From Methanosarcina sp. MTP4 (GTDB lineage: Archaea > Halobacteriota > Methanosarcinia > Methanosarcinales > Methanosarcinaceae), in NCBI RefSeq assembly GCF_000970045.1, contig NZ_CP009505.1, forward strand, positions 3,744,808 through 3,808,807: 64,000 nucleotides of DNA. The letters run 5' to 3'. Below are positions 49,454 through 57,611 of this stretch, piece after piece (position 1 is the first letter of the stretch; each line of letters begins with the position of its first letter). A program made the translations under genes and the position numbers. The notes below the pieces were generated by a model. That model did not search any database. It was not told the origin of the DNA and saw nothing but the letters and a program-made list of their open reading frames with translations.

Positions 49454-50611
49454 TTATGGGGAATCATTTTTCCCGTAACCTGAAACACAGAGCCTGTAAG
49501 CCGTGTTAACAACTTCCAGCATTTTCCCATCATCACGTTCGATTTCAATTCCGAAACTAAGAGCCAGGTATTCGGCCAGGTCAAAAACTTCTATTTTCCC
49601 AGACTCCCCATCCAGCCCGGCTTCCACGAGGTTTTGCATGCAGCCAGCGCAGTTGGTTATGATTAGACCACAGCCCAATTCCCCCGCAACCCTGTAGCGG
49701 TCCGAGGCCACAGCCAGGGATTCGGAAGGATAGTTAAGCCTTACACCGCCGCCAAACCCGCAACATGCCGAATTTTCAGGAGTTTTGTTTGCGAGAACCG
49801 TCCCAGGGATGCCTTCCAGCAGTTCCCTGGCTTCCCGGTACACGCCCATTCCCCGGGTAAGGTGGCAGGGATCGTGATAAAATACCCTGTTTTCGAGAAC
49901 CTTTTCTGGCTTGAGTTTGCCTTCCCGGACCAGGCGTTCCAGGTACTGGGAAATCTGCAGGACTTCAAAACCCGGGTCTCCGAACATCCTGGGATACATT
50001 TCTTTGAAGGCTTTGAAGCAGCCGGGACAGGTTGTGACCAGGATTTTCCCTCCCCTCTTCCGGACTTCCTCGATATTCTTCTGCCCATTCCGGCGGATAG
50101 GGCCCGGATTCCCCGCACCTGCAGAAACCGCCCCGCAGCAGTATTCCACCCCGCTAATGACCGTGTAATCAACTCCAGCTTTCTCAAGCAGGGCAACAGC
50201 AGCCTTTGCCATATTGGTGTTAATGTAACCGCTGGCACAGCCGGGGAAATACACCACGGAACCTTTTCCAACCCGGAATTCGGGAACCTCGCTCATTTCA
50301 GCGACTTTTTTTACCAGGTTATTTTCAGCATCAGGATCCATCAAGGTCTGCCGGTCCGTGAGGCCATGTTCGCCCACCCACTTCTGCCGGGCCGGGGAGA
50401 TCAGCATTTTGATCCCCAGACCCTCGGGGCAAGCCTCTCCGCAGAGCCCGCAGGTCAGGCAACTGAGAAAGGAATCAGGGTCAATTTCAGAATTACTTTC
50501 AAGGTATCCGTAAAGGCGCTCGAGCAAATCAATGTCATCATACATCGGGCATACGTCCAGGCACTGCCCGCACTGTGTGCACTTTTCCCTGTGATTGTCT
50601 ACAAGATCCAT
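49454..50611 (-). CDS. HdrD/GlpC-like iron-sulfur oxidoreductase
   Basis: 385 aa. Two [4Fe-4S] ferredoxin motifs (CTQCGQCLDVCP and CLTCGLCGEACP, about 11-70), then two CCG domains: VVYFPGCASGY...YCCGAVSAGAGNPG...TTCPGCFKAF and VFYHDPCHLTRG...ACCGFGGGVRLNY...TNCAGCMQN. Same layout as the catalytic HdrD of heterodisulfide reductase, but shorter and with hydrophobic segments absent. Lies upstream of the methylamine genes in the same orientation. It may move electrons for reductive activation or for disulfide reduction; the partner is unknown. GGTGA precedes the ATG. Confidence 0.87.
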   Translation of the reverse strand: MDLVDNHREKCTQCGQCLDVCPMYDDIDLLERLYGYLESNSEIDPDSFLSCLTCGLCGEACPEGLGIKMLISPARQKWVGEHGLTDRQTLMDPDAENNLVKKVAEMSEVPEFRVGKGSVVYFPGCASGYINTNMAKAAVALLEKAGVDYTVISGVEYCCGAVSAGAGNPGPIRRNGQKNIEEVRKRGGKILVTTCPGCFKAFKEMYPRMFGDPGFEVLQISQYLERLVREGKLKPEKVLENRVFYHDPCHLTRGMGVYREARELLEGIPGTVLANKTPENSACCGFGGGVRLNYPSESLAVASDRYRVAGELGCGLIITNCAGCMQNLVEAGLDGESGKIEVFDLAEYLALSFGIEIERDDGKMLEVVNTAYRLCVSGYGKNDSP

Positions 50612-50824
50612 TTTTATATCACCGCGTATTCAGAAGAAAAATTAAACATCCAGATAAAAACTTTATCGGAATCCCGCCGGCACTATTTAAAAGACCGGCT
50701 GTTTCCTCCATCTTCCCAAAAAAGATAAGACAAATAGCAGGATATTCAATAAAAGACATATTCAATAGCAAGACTTACCATATTCAATAGAAGGTACCAT
50801 ATCATTTCGACGAATCAGAATACC

Positions 50825-51505
50825 ATGGATTCAGAGTACCATGGATTCAGAGTACCATGGCAGAAAATCATTTCAGCCAGGAAGGAGGGGATTGAAATAT
50901 TCAACGATCTGAAAAACAGCGTAAGGGAAAAAATAACACCATTCGCCCGTTTAATTCCCTTTTCCCCGAACACACTAACACTGATGGGGTTTGTGGTGAG
51001 CGTGGCCGCAGGTGCGGTATTTGCCCTGGGAAAGCCCTTCGAAGGGGGGCTTTTGATTCTTTTCAGTGGAGTTTTCGATGCCCTGGACGGGGGAGTTGCA
51101 AGGGCTAAAGGCATTATTACCCCTTTCGGGGGAGTGCTTGATTCGGTCTGCGACCGCTACTCCGACGGGTTGATGTTCCTCGGGATCATAGCAGGGGCTG
51201 TAAATGGAAAACTCGCGCTTCCGCCCATTCTGGAGATTGATAGCTGGCTCTGGGCAGGCTTTGCCCTGATAGGCTCTTTCCTGGTAAGCTACACCCGCGC
51301 CAGGGCAGAATCCGCAGGCTGCCGGAAGCTCAGTGTGGGGGTAGCCGAACGCACGGAAAGGATGCTTATCCTCGCTTTCGGAGCCCTGACAGGACTGCTG
51401 AGCGGGGCAATTATGCTTATAGCCGTGTTTTCCCACATAACCATAATCCAGAGGGTCCTCCGGGCAAAAACTCTCCTGAATGGCCCTTCAGACCCCGGTT
51501 TTTGA
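50825..51505 (+). CDS. CDP-alcohol phosphatidyltransferase (archaetidylinositol-phosphate synthase-like)
   Basis: 226 aa, about six membrane helices. The family signature DALDGGVARAKGIITPFGGVLDSVCDRYSDG gives all the required Asp, Gly and Ala-Arg residues. It makes a polar archaeal lipid head group, probably inositol phosphate. The start is uncertain: three ATGs lie in a 16-bp tandem repeat (AGTACCATGGATTCAG), only the first in frame; a strong AAGGAGGGG inside the frame at about 50880-50888 has no canonical start after it. Divergent from the HdrD-like gene. Confidence 0.88.
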   Translation: MDSEYHGFRVPWQKIISARKEGIEIFNDLKNSVREKITPFARLIPFSPNTLTLMGFVVSVAAGAVFALGKPFEGGLLILFSGVFDALDGGVARAKGIITPFGGVLDSVCDRYSDGLMFLGIIAGAVNGKLALPPILEIDSWLWAGFALIGSFLVSYTRARAESAGCRKLSVGVAERTERMLILAFGALTGLLSGAIMLIAVFSHITIIQRVLRAKTLLNGPSDPGF

Positions 51506-51704
51506 GAATCCGGAGCGAGAAAGAAAGAGCAAATAGAAAAAAAAGGATAGCTTTTCCTCACAACGACAACCAAACAAAAATACTAACAAAGAACCCAAAT
51601 TCCATATTCGTACCGACATACATTTATACCACATATTTGATTACAATAGTTTACGATGGCAAGCAAACCAAGAATTGTCATCTAAGAAGCAAATTCTACT
51701 CTGC

Positions 51705-51779
51705 GGGGCCGTAGGGTAGCCTGGTCCATCCTGCAAGGCTGGGGGTCTTGCGACTTGAGTTCAAATCTCAGCGGCCCCA
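51705..51779 (+). tRNA. tRNA-Pro (anticodon GGG)
   Basis: 75 nt. Acceptor GGGGCCG/CGGCCCC, the same D arm as the CGG isoacceptor at 4.4 kb, anticodon stem CAAGG/TCTTG with loop CTGGGGG giving anticodon GGG, T loop GTTCAAATC, discriminator A. No encoded CCA. An upstream TTTATACC near 51624 may be its TATA box. Confidence 0.95.
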
Positions 51780-52015
51780 TCAAACTCTTATTTTCTAATT
51801 GTTTTTCTCACAGAGAGTTCTGGCTTTCGTATTTCGTTTAAAGAATAGGATTTCAGTTTTTAAGAATAGGATTTCAGTTTTTAAAACAGGATTTCGATTT
51901 TTAAAAATAGGATTTTATTGAATATTTATCAGGAATGCCAGAAACAGCACTATCAAAAAAAGAAAATGAAAGCCGACCAGGATTTCATCGGCCAACATGC
52001 GGTTTTTTAAAAACA

Positions 52016-52411
52016 TCAGATAGACATAATAAAGGTTATAAAGTCAGGGCTGAGTTTTGTTTCTCCCTTAATCTTTTCAACAATATCCTGCTCGGAAAGC
52101 CCTTCGGACTTTAGTTCCGTTATGCGGTCAAAAACATTTGGGGGAACTTCCGAATATTCATTGATGTCTTTCCTGTGGCCCCATACATCACCCTCAAGTA
52201 AGGCAATGCCCTGCATTGAGAGGTACATCTGGGCAGAGCTGGAAATGGTTTTCTTGTATGAAGAAGGGACATGGATCGCTTTTACATTCGGACACCTTAT
52301 AATAAGTTTGAATATATCTTTGTTGGAAGGCCTGAATGCAAAGTGAATGAGTTCTTCACTTTCATTTAATGTATCGATTTCTTCTTTTGAACTTACAACA
52401 CGAAGTTTCAT
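52016..52411 (-). CDS. DUF1699 family protein
   Basis: 131 aa. MKLRVVSSKEEIDTLNESEELIHFAFRPSNKDIFKLIIRCPNVKAIHVPSSYKKTIS fits DUF1699, a family seen mainly in methanosarcinas with no known function. The region DRITELKSEGLSEQDIVEKIK looks like a small helical tail. GTGAT directly before ATG 52411 sets the start; a GTG three codons upstream is part of that site. Confidence 0.78.
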   Translation of the reverse strand: MKLRVVSSKEEIDTLNESEELIHFAFRPSNKDIFKLIIRCPNVKAIHVPSSYKKTISSSAQMYLSMQGIALLEGDVWGHRKDINEYSEVPPNVFDRITELKSEGLSEQDIVEKIKGETKLSPDFITFIMSI

Positions 52412-53021
52412 ATATATCACATTTTAAGGGGTTTTTCAGAAATTACTGTACAGAGGGGGGAATAACTTGCCAATAATTGCAAGTAAGAGAGCCCTCAGTT
52501 AAAAAAGTTGGCTTTTATTACACCACTATTAAATTTTTTAGAGATTGGGATAAAATATTATCAGAAGATGGGACTGCAAATAAAAAATCCCAAATAAGAC
52601 CTGCTACTTAAACATGTGAACTCCCACTTTTTTGAGTTGATATTTAAAGGCCATTCCCAGGATTTTGACATTCGATTTCAGATCCCGGGGCACTCACCGA
52701 CTTCGAAGCAGGCGGCCTTTCCAGAAAAGTTAAAAAAGAAAAAATGGATAAAAATACATGAGCTGTGACATTCCAAATAAGGTAGATTGTATCTTGCCAG
52801 CATGTTTGCTAGACTTGTTTTTCATGGTTCCATATTTCAGGAGTTCATATTCGTACAGTGTACGCTCAGGAATGGCATTTCTTCATTTTCCATGCAATTT
52901 CTCGGAAAAAGCCGCCCGCTGAGGCGGGCGGTGAGAACCCCGTTTATCCACAGGCAAATCCAAAAACCTTGTAGCTTTGGGAGAAGAATTCAAAAAAGAT
53001 TACAGATGTGTTTCGCAAATG
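52412..53021. other. Intergenic region with a strong GC hairpin
   Basis: No gene. A perfect 8-bp stem CCGCCCGC/GCGGGCGG with loop TGAG lies at 52912-52931 and is followed by GTGAGAACCCCG. Such GC hairpins are found at ends of IS200/IS605 elements, but no transposase or TnpB remnant is readable nearby, so origin is uncertain. Three TTAAA- and TTTTT-rich stretches at 52500-52560 show nothing more. Confidence 0.5.
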
Positions 53022-53159
53022 TCACTTTCTCTTTTTCCTGTAAAATAAGTAGAAAATGCAGAATATCAAAATGAGAAAAATTGCAATAAACAATTCCCCC
53101 GGTATGACTTGAGTAGAGGAGCTTGTAACTAAAGTGCTGGAACTATTAATAGTGCTCAT
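53022..53159 (-). CDS. 45-aa small membrane protein (candidate)
   Basis: Short frame with a Ser/Thr-rich outer part (STINSSSTLVTSSSTQVIPG), one strong helix (ELFIAIFLILIFCIFYLFY) and a basic end (RKKRK). The positive-inside rule puts the N-terminus outside. AGGA lies 5 nt before the ATG. It may be co-transcribed with nothing else; a stretch of 850 bp otherwise lacks genes. Without homologues to compare, this remains a candidate. Confidence 0.55.
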   Translation of the reverse strand: MSTINSSSTLVTSSSTQVIPGELFIAIFLILIFCIFYLFYRKKRK

Positions 53160-53263
53160 GATGTCCTAAAAGACAGGAACAGTTAATAATTGTTCTATAA
53201 GCAAATTAGTTCTGAATGGGTCCCTCAAATTAGATTTTTGAAAAATATCTACGGAAAACTCAG

Positions 53264-53761
53264 CTATTTGAATGATTCAAGAAGATTATCTCTTTGATAC
53301 CAAGCCTCTGTGTATTTAGGAGTGATTTCCAGAGCTTTATCATAACAAGCCAATGCATCATTATTCAGACCCAGTTTTTGAAGTACACGACCTTTATTAA
53401 ACCAAGTTTCAGCAAGATTTGGATTTATTTCTAATGCTTTATCATAAGCCTTTAGGGAATCGTCATATTTTTTAAGCTTAGAGAGGATGAAACCCTTATT
53501 CATCCATGCTTCCCCAGAATTTTCATTCAATTTTAATGCCTGATCATAGGCTTTGAGTGATTCTTCATATCTTTCAAGTGAGAGAAGAACAAGACCTATA
53601 TTGATCCACGCCTCGTAAGTTCCGGGTTTAACTCCCAGTGATTTCAAATGCTCATTGAGTGCCCTTTCATGTTCATTTTCTTTGTTCAAAGGCTCATTGA
53701 GGGCACTTTCATGCCCATTTTCTTTGAAAAGCAATGAGATAATTTTTTTAAACAGGTTCAT
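53264..53761 (-). CDS. Tetratricopeptide repeat protein
   Basis: 165 aa. At least three TPR units of 34 residues from about residue 50: EAWINIGLVLLSLERYEESLKAYDQALKLNEN, EAWMNKGFILSKLKKYDDSLKAYDKALEINPN and ETWFNKGRVLQKLGLNNDALACYDKALEITPK. The N-terminal 30 residues contain a 9-residue duplication (NKENEHERALNEHL after ENGHESALNEPL). Protein-protein adaptor; partner unknown. Lies beside a MITE, and may be part of a mobile-gene area. Confidence 0.88.
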   Translation of the reverse strand: MNLFKKIISLLFKENGHESALNEPLNKENEHERALNEHLKSLGVKPGTYEAWINIGLVLLSLERYEESLKAYDQALKLNENSGEAWMNKGFILSKLKKYDDSLKAYDKALEINPNLAETWFNKGRVLQKLGLNNDALACYDKALEITPKYTEAWYQRDNLLESFK

Positions 53762-53833
53762 AAATATGGATATAAGTCAAAAATGTATAAACTTACTTCT
53801 TTCCGATTGTGCCCCTCTAATCATTATGAAATA

Positions 53834-54029
53834 GTAACTATTCAGCCTAAGCAAAACAACATCAATAGCCATCTTTAGTAAGATTCAATGGGCAAATTTC
53901 AGCATATGCCTTTTCTTTAATTGTTGGCGGTTGATTGTGTTTTTTCATTTTATCTCAGTAAGTAATAAGACTTATCTAATTCGTCAAAATCAATGTCAAT
54001 AGCCTGATTTTGGTAGGCTGAATAGTTAC
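53834..54029. mobile_element. 196-bp MITE with IS66-like ends and 8-bp target duplication
   Basis: Terminal inverted repeats of 16 perfect bases, GTAACTATTCAGCCTA at 53834-53849 and its complement at 54014-54029. Directly outside both ends is the same octamer ATGAAATA (53826-53833 and 54030-54037), a clear target-site duplication. IS66-family elements have ends beginning GTAA and make 8-bp duplications, so this is best read as a non-autonomous IS66 derivative. The inside has no gene. Confidence 0.9.
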
Positions 54030-54138
54030 ATGAAATAAACCTATCAAACCCAGTGGAACAGCTTTTGTAAATGTTAAGCCCCGTGACATCAAACGGAAAT
54101 TAAAAGCATGCAAGACCTGGAAAACTCACGTAAATCTA

Positions 54139-54324
54139 TTACTCCTTCCCCTTCTCCTTTTCACGCGTATACTTTTCCCGGATTTTCTCAACCATTTCCT
54201 CATTACCTTCGACAACGAAGGCTCCCATATACCCGCATTCCTTGCAGTGGTAGACCTTGCCGGCATACCCCCCGACCTCGTAGTAGAGATCCGAGTTTCC
54301 GCAGACAGGGCAGACCTCGATCAA
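54139..54324 (-). CDS. Small zinc-ribbon protein
   Basis: 61 aa. IEVCPVCGNSDLYYEVGGYAGKVYHCKECGYMGAFVVEG forms a CxxC...CxxC zinc ribbon; the C-terminal half is a charged helix (EEMVEKIREKYTREKEKGKE). Start is TTG with AAAGGA upstream. Likely a nucleic-acid- or protein-binding ribbon of unknown role. Confidence 0.75.
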   Translation of the reverse strand: MIEVCPVCGNSDLYYEVGGYAGKVYHCKECGYMGAFVVEGNEEMVEKIREKYTREKEKGKE

Positions 54325-54602
54325 TTTTTCCTTTTTCAGAGAAGTTCCCCCCTTTGATCGGCTTACAACGCCGAATTGTTAAATTATATATAAGAAGCAG
54401 GATTCACATAAAGGAATAGCATTCAAAAAGCATAAAATTAAAGCTGAAGCAATCCGGCAATAGTGAGCGCCGGCTGAGCTGCGGCATCATATTTAGGCTA
54501 ATTTACCGGGGATAATTCGACCGGGATGATTTGATCCTACCAACAGCGCTCGACTTTCTATTTTATACCAAATCGACTTAACAGCTTACAGTGGAATAAA
54601 AA

Positions 54603-57320
54603 ATGAATAACCAGATGACCCCTGCAATGCGCCAGTACTATGAAGCAAAGCAAGAATATCCTGATGCCCTCATCTTCTTCCGGATGGGCGATTTCTACGA
54701 GTCTTTCGGGGAAGACGCAAAGACAATCGCAAGGGAACTGGAAATTACCCTTACCGCCCGGGGAAAGGATAAATCCGGGGAAAGGATGCCGCTTGCAGGA
54801 ATTCCTTACCATGCCATTGACACCTATCTCCCGAGGCTAATCAACAAAGGGTACAACGTGGCAATCTGCGAGCAGCTTGAAAACCCGAAACAGGCAAAGG
54901 GAGTCGTAAAAAGGGGTGTTGTCCGGGTAGTGACCCCGGGGACAGCCATAGATTCCTCCATGTTTTCCGACGCCTCGAATAACTACCTGATGGCAGTAGC
55001 AGGCCGGGAAAGAGGGAAAAGCGGCAAAAGCGGCAAAAGCGACAAAAACCCCGGGGAAATGGAACTGGGAGTCTCCTTCCTGGACATCTCAACAGGGGAG
55101 TTTTTGACCACCCAGTTCAGGGACTCGGAAAACTTTGAAAAACTTATGAGTGAACTTGCCCGCATGCACCCGGCAGAGTGCATCCTGCCCCCTTCCCTTT
55201 ACGGAAACCCCGAACTTGCAGGCCGGCTAAGGGACCAGACCATTGTCCACGAATTCGCCCCCAAACTTTCCGAGCCCGGGGAAGCGGGAGAGATGCTTAA
55301 AAAACACTTCGAGGTTGCGACCCTTGAAGGAATGGGCTGTGAAAACCTGGAGTTTGCGGTATATTCGGCCTGGGCAGCCCTTGAATACGCAAAGACCACC
55401 CAGATGCGGGACCTTGCCCACATAAACACTCTGCGGACCTACTCGAACTCCGAGTTCATGGTGCTCGACGCAATAACCCTGCGCAACCTGGAAATCGTGA
55501 AAAATGTGCGGGACGGCGGGAATGAAAACTCGCTTTTCAAGGTGCTGGACAGCACAAAGACCCCCATGGGGAGCCGGACCCTGAAAAAATGGCTCCTGAA
55601 ACCGCTCCTTTCCGTTGAACTTATTAACCGGCGGCTGGACGCCGTGGAAGAACTGGCAGGAGACGCCCTGCTCCGCTATGACATCCGGAACTGGCTCTCC
55701 GAGGTCCGGGACATCGAGCGCCTGGTTGGCCGCATCGTGTACGGAAACTCCAACGCAAGGGACCTTGTAGCCCTGAAAAAGTCCCTGACAGCCGTTGTGC
55801 CCGTAAGGGACTGCCTCCTCGAAAAGACCGACTCGAAACTCCTGGAAGAGATAGGAAAGGAACTCGCAGCATTCTCAGAACTCGAAAACCTGGCAGAACT
55901 GATTGAAAAGGGAATCGCGGACGAAGCGCCTCTAACGGTCCGGGAAGGCGGGATGATCAAAAAGGGCTACAATGAAGAGCTGGACGAACTGAGGGACATT
56001 GCAAGCAACAGCAAGCAATGGATTGCCGCTTTCCAGCAAAAGGAGAGGGAAAAATCCGGGATAAAGTCCCTGAAAGTCGGGTACAATAAGGTCTTTGGCT
56101 ACTACATCGAAGTTACCAACGCTAACCGCGCCCAGGTGCCCGAAGACTACATCAGAAAGCAGACCATGACCAATGCCGAGCGCTTCTTCACGCCGGAACT
56201 GAAGGAAAAAGAAAGCCTGATCCTCTCTGCCAACGAAAAAGCCGTGGCCCTGGAATACGAGATCTTCGCAAAAATCACTAAAACCGCTGCAGGCTACTCA
56301 AGGGAACTGCAGCAGACAGCGGAAAGCACCGGGACCCTGGACGTGCTCGCAAACCTTGCAGAGGCTTCCGAAAATAACAACTACGTCCGCCCCCAGCTGA
56401 CCGAGGACTGCAAGATCCTGATCAGAGACGGAAGACACCCTGTTGTGGAAAATACCGTCCCCGGGGGGTTTGTTCCTAATGATACCGAAATGGACTGCAA
56501 GGAAAAACAGTTTTTACTTGTAACGGGCCCGAACATGGCAGGAAAGTCCACCTACATGCGCCAGAGCGCCCTGATCGCAATCATGGCCCAGGCAGGCTCC
56601 TTTGTCCCGGCGTCCCATGCTTCCATCGGGACCGTGGACCAGGTCTTTACGAGAATAGGGGCCTTTGACGACCTGGCAAGCGGGCAGAGTACTTTCATGG
56701 TAGAGATGGTTGAGCTTGCGAACATCCTGAACAACGCAAGCCCCAAAAGCCTGGTCCTCCTGGACGAGATAGGGAGAGGGACAAGCACCTACGACGGGTA
56801 CAGCATCGCAAAAGCCGTGGTTGAGTACCTGCACAACCGGGGAAAGGTCGGGGTAAGAGCCCTTTTTGCCACGCACTACCACCAGTTGACAGCCCTTGAA
56901 GAAAAATTAAAGCGGGTCAAAAACTACCACATCGCAGTAAAAGAAGAAGGTCATGAACTGGTCTTCCTGAGAAAAATCGTGCCAGGAGCAACGGACCGGA
57001 GTTACGGGATCCAGGTTGCAAGGCTTGCAGGAGTCCCGGAAAAGGTGATAGACAGGGCAAACGAGATCCTGAAGGAACTGGAACGGGAAAACCTGCTTGA
57101 AGAAGCTGAAGAAGGGGAAAACGGGAAAAGGAAAAAAGGCAAGGCAGCCACGCGCTACACCCAGATGCTGCTTTTCGACCCCGGCAGCGGAGGCGGGACC
57201 CAGGCGCAGGCAAACAGGCAAAGCCCCGTGGAAGTCGCCCTGAAAAGGCTGAATGTGGACGATATGACACCCCTCGAAGCCATGAACAAGCTTCACGAAC
57301 TGAAAAAGTTGCTGGGTTAA
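54603..57320 (+). CDS. mutS: DNA mismatch repair protein MutS
   Basis: 905 aa, MutS1 type. Mismatch-binding FYE motif in RMGDFYESFGEDA (residues about 27-39), Walker A in TGPNMAGKSTYMRQ (about 640), Walker B LVLLDEIGRGTSTYDG, and ATHYHQLTAL. C-terminal helix-turn-helix and ...LNVDDMTPLEAMNKLHELKKLL. Recognises mismatches and recruits MutL. MutS1/MutL are rare in archaea outside mesophilic methanogens and haloarchaea, so this pair is thought to be of bacterial origin. A 20-residue Gly/Lys/Ser insert lies at about 137-152. Confidence 0.96.
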   Translation: MNNQMTPAMRQYYEAKQEYPDALIFFRMGDFYESFGEDAKTIARELEITLTARGKDKSGERMPLAGIPYHAIDTYLPRLINKGYNVAICEQLENPKQAKGVVKRGVVRVVTPGTAIDSSMFSDASNNYLMAVAGRERGKSGKSGKSDKNPGEMELGVSFLDISTGEFLTTQFRDSENFEKLMSELARMHPAECILPPSLYGNPELAGRLRDQTIVHEFAPKLSEPGEAGEMLKKHFEVATLEGMGCENLEFAVYSAWAALEYAKTTQMRDLAHINTLRTYSNSEFMVLDAITLRNLEIVKNVRDGGNENSLFKVLDSTKTPMGSRTLKKWLLKPLLSVELINRRLDAVEELAGDALLRYDIRNWLSEVRDIERLVGRIVYGNSNARDLVALKKSLTAVVPVRDCLLEKTDSKLLEEIGKELAAFSELENLAELIEKGIADEAPLTVREGGMIKKGYNEELDELRDIASNSKQWIAAFQQKEREKSGIKSLKVGYNKVFGYYIEVTNANRAQVPEDYIRKQTMTNAERFFTPELKEKESLILSANEKAVALEYEIFAKITKTAAGYSRELQQTAESTGTLDVLANLAEASENNNYVRPQLTEDCKILIRDGRHPVVENTVPGGFVPNDTEMDCKEKQFLLVTGPNMAGKSTYMRQSALIAIMAQAGSFVPASHASIGTVDQVFTRIGAFDDLASGQSTFMVEMVELANILNNASPKSLVLLDEIGRGTSTYDGYSIAKAVVEYLHNRGKVGVRALFATHYHQLTALEEKLKRVKNYHIAVKEEGHELVFLRKIVPGATDRSYGIQVARLAGVPEKVIDRANEILKELERENLLEEAEEGENGKRKKGKAATRYTQMLLFDPGSGGGTQAQANRQSPVEVALKRLNVDDMTPLEAMNKLHELKKLLG

Positions 57321-57403
57321 GTTTCACTAACGGAAAAGCTGCCTTGTTAAGTTTCACTATAGTCAATGACCCAAATTCCTTCACCAATCTCAAGTGAAAG
57401 TTT

Positions 57404-57603
57404 AACCACAGAAAGCACGGAAAACACGGAATAAAAGAAATAGGGGCACAATCCTTCCGTGCTTTCGGTGTCTTCCGTGGTTATAAAGAAAGTGTAAATA
57501 TTTATGTTCGGGACTATAATTGAAAAAGCTGCCAGGTTAAGCATCACGAACTGAAAGAGCTAGCAAATTACATCAAATTACATCAAATTACATCAAATTA
57601 CAT
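57404..57603. repeat. mutS-mutL spacer: 28-bp inverted repeat and 10-bp tandem repeat
   Basis: The arms 57404-57431 (starts AACCACAGAAAGCACGGA) and 57455-57482 (ends TCTTCCGTGGTT) are complementary at 24 of 28 positions and flank 23 bp. Such AACCACagAAAgCACGGA palindromes are dispersed in many prokaryote genomes. Then CAAATTACAT is repeated four times at 57564-57603. Also the end of mutS (GGTTAAGTTTCAC) recurs twice within the next 230 bp. Confidence 0.85.
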
Positions 57604-57611
57604 CTCACGAA

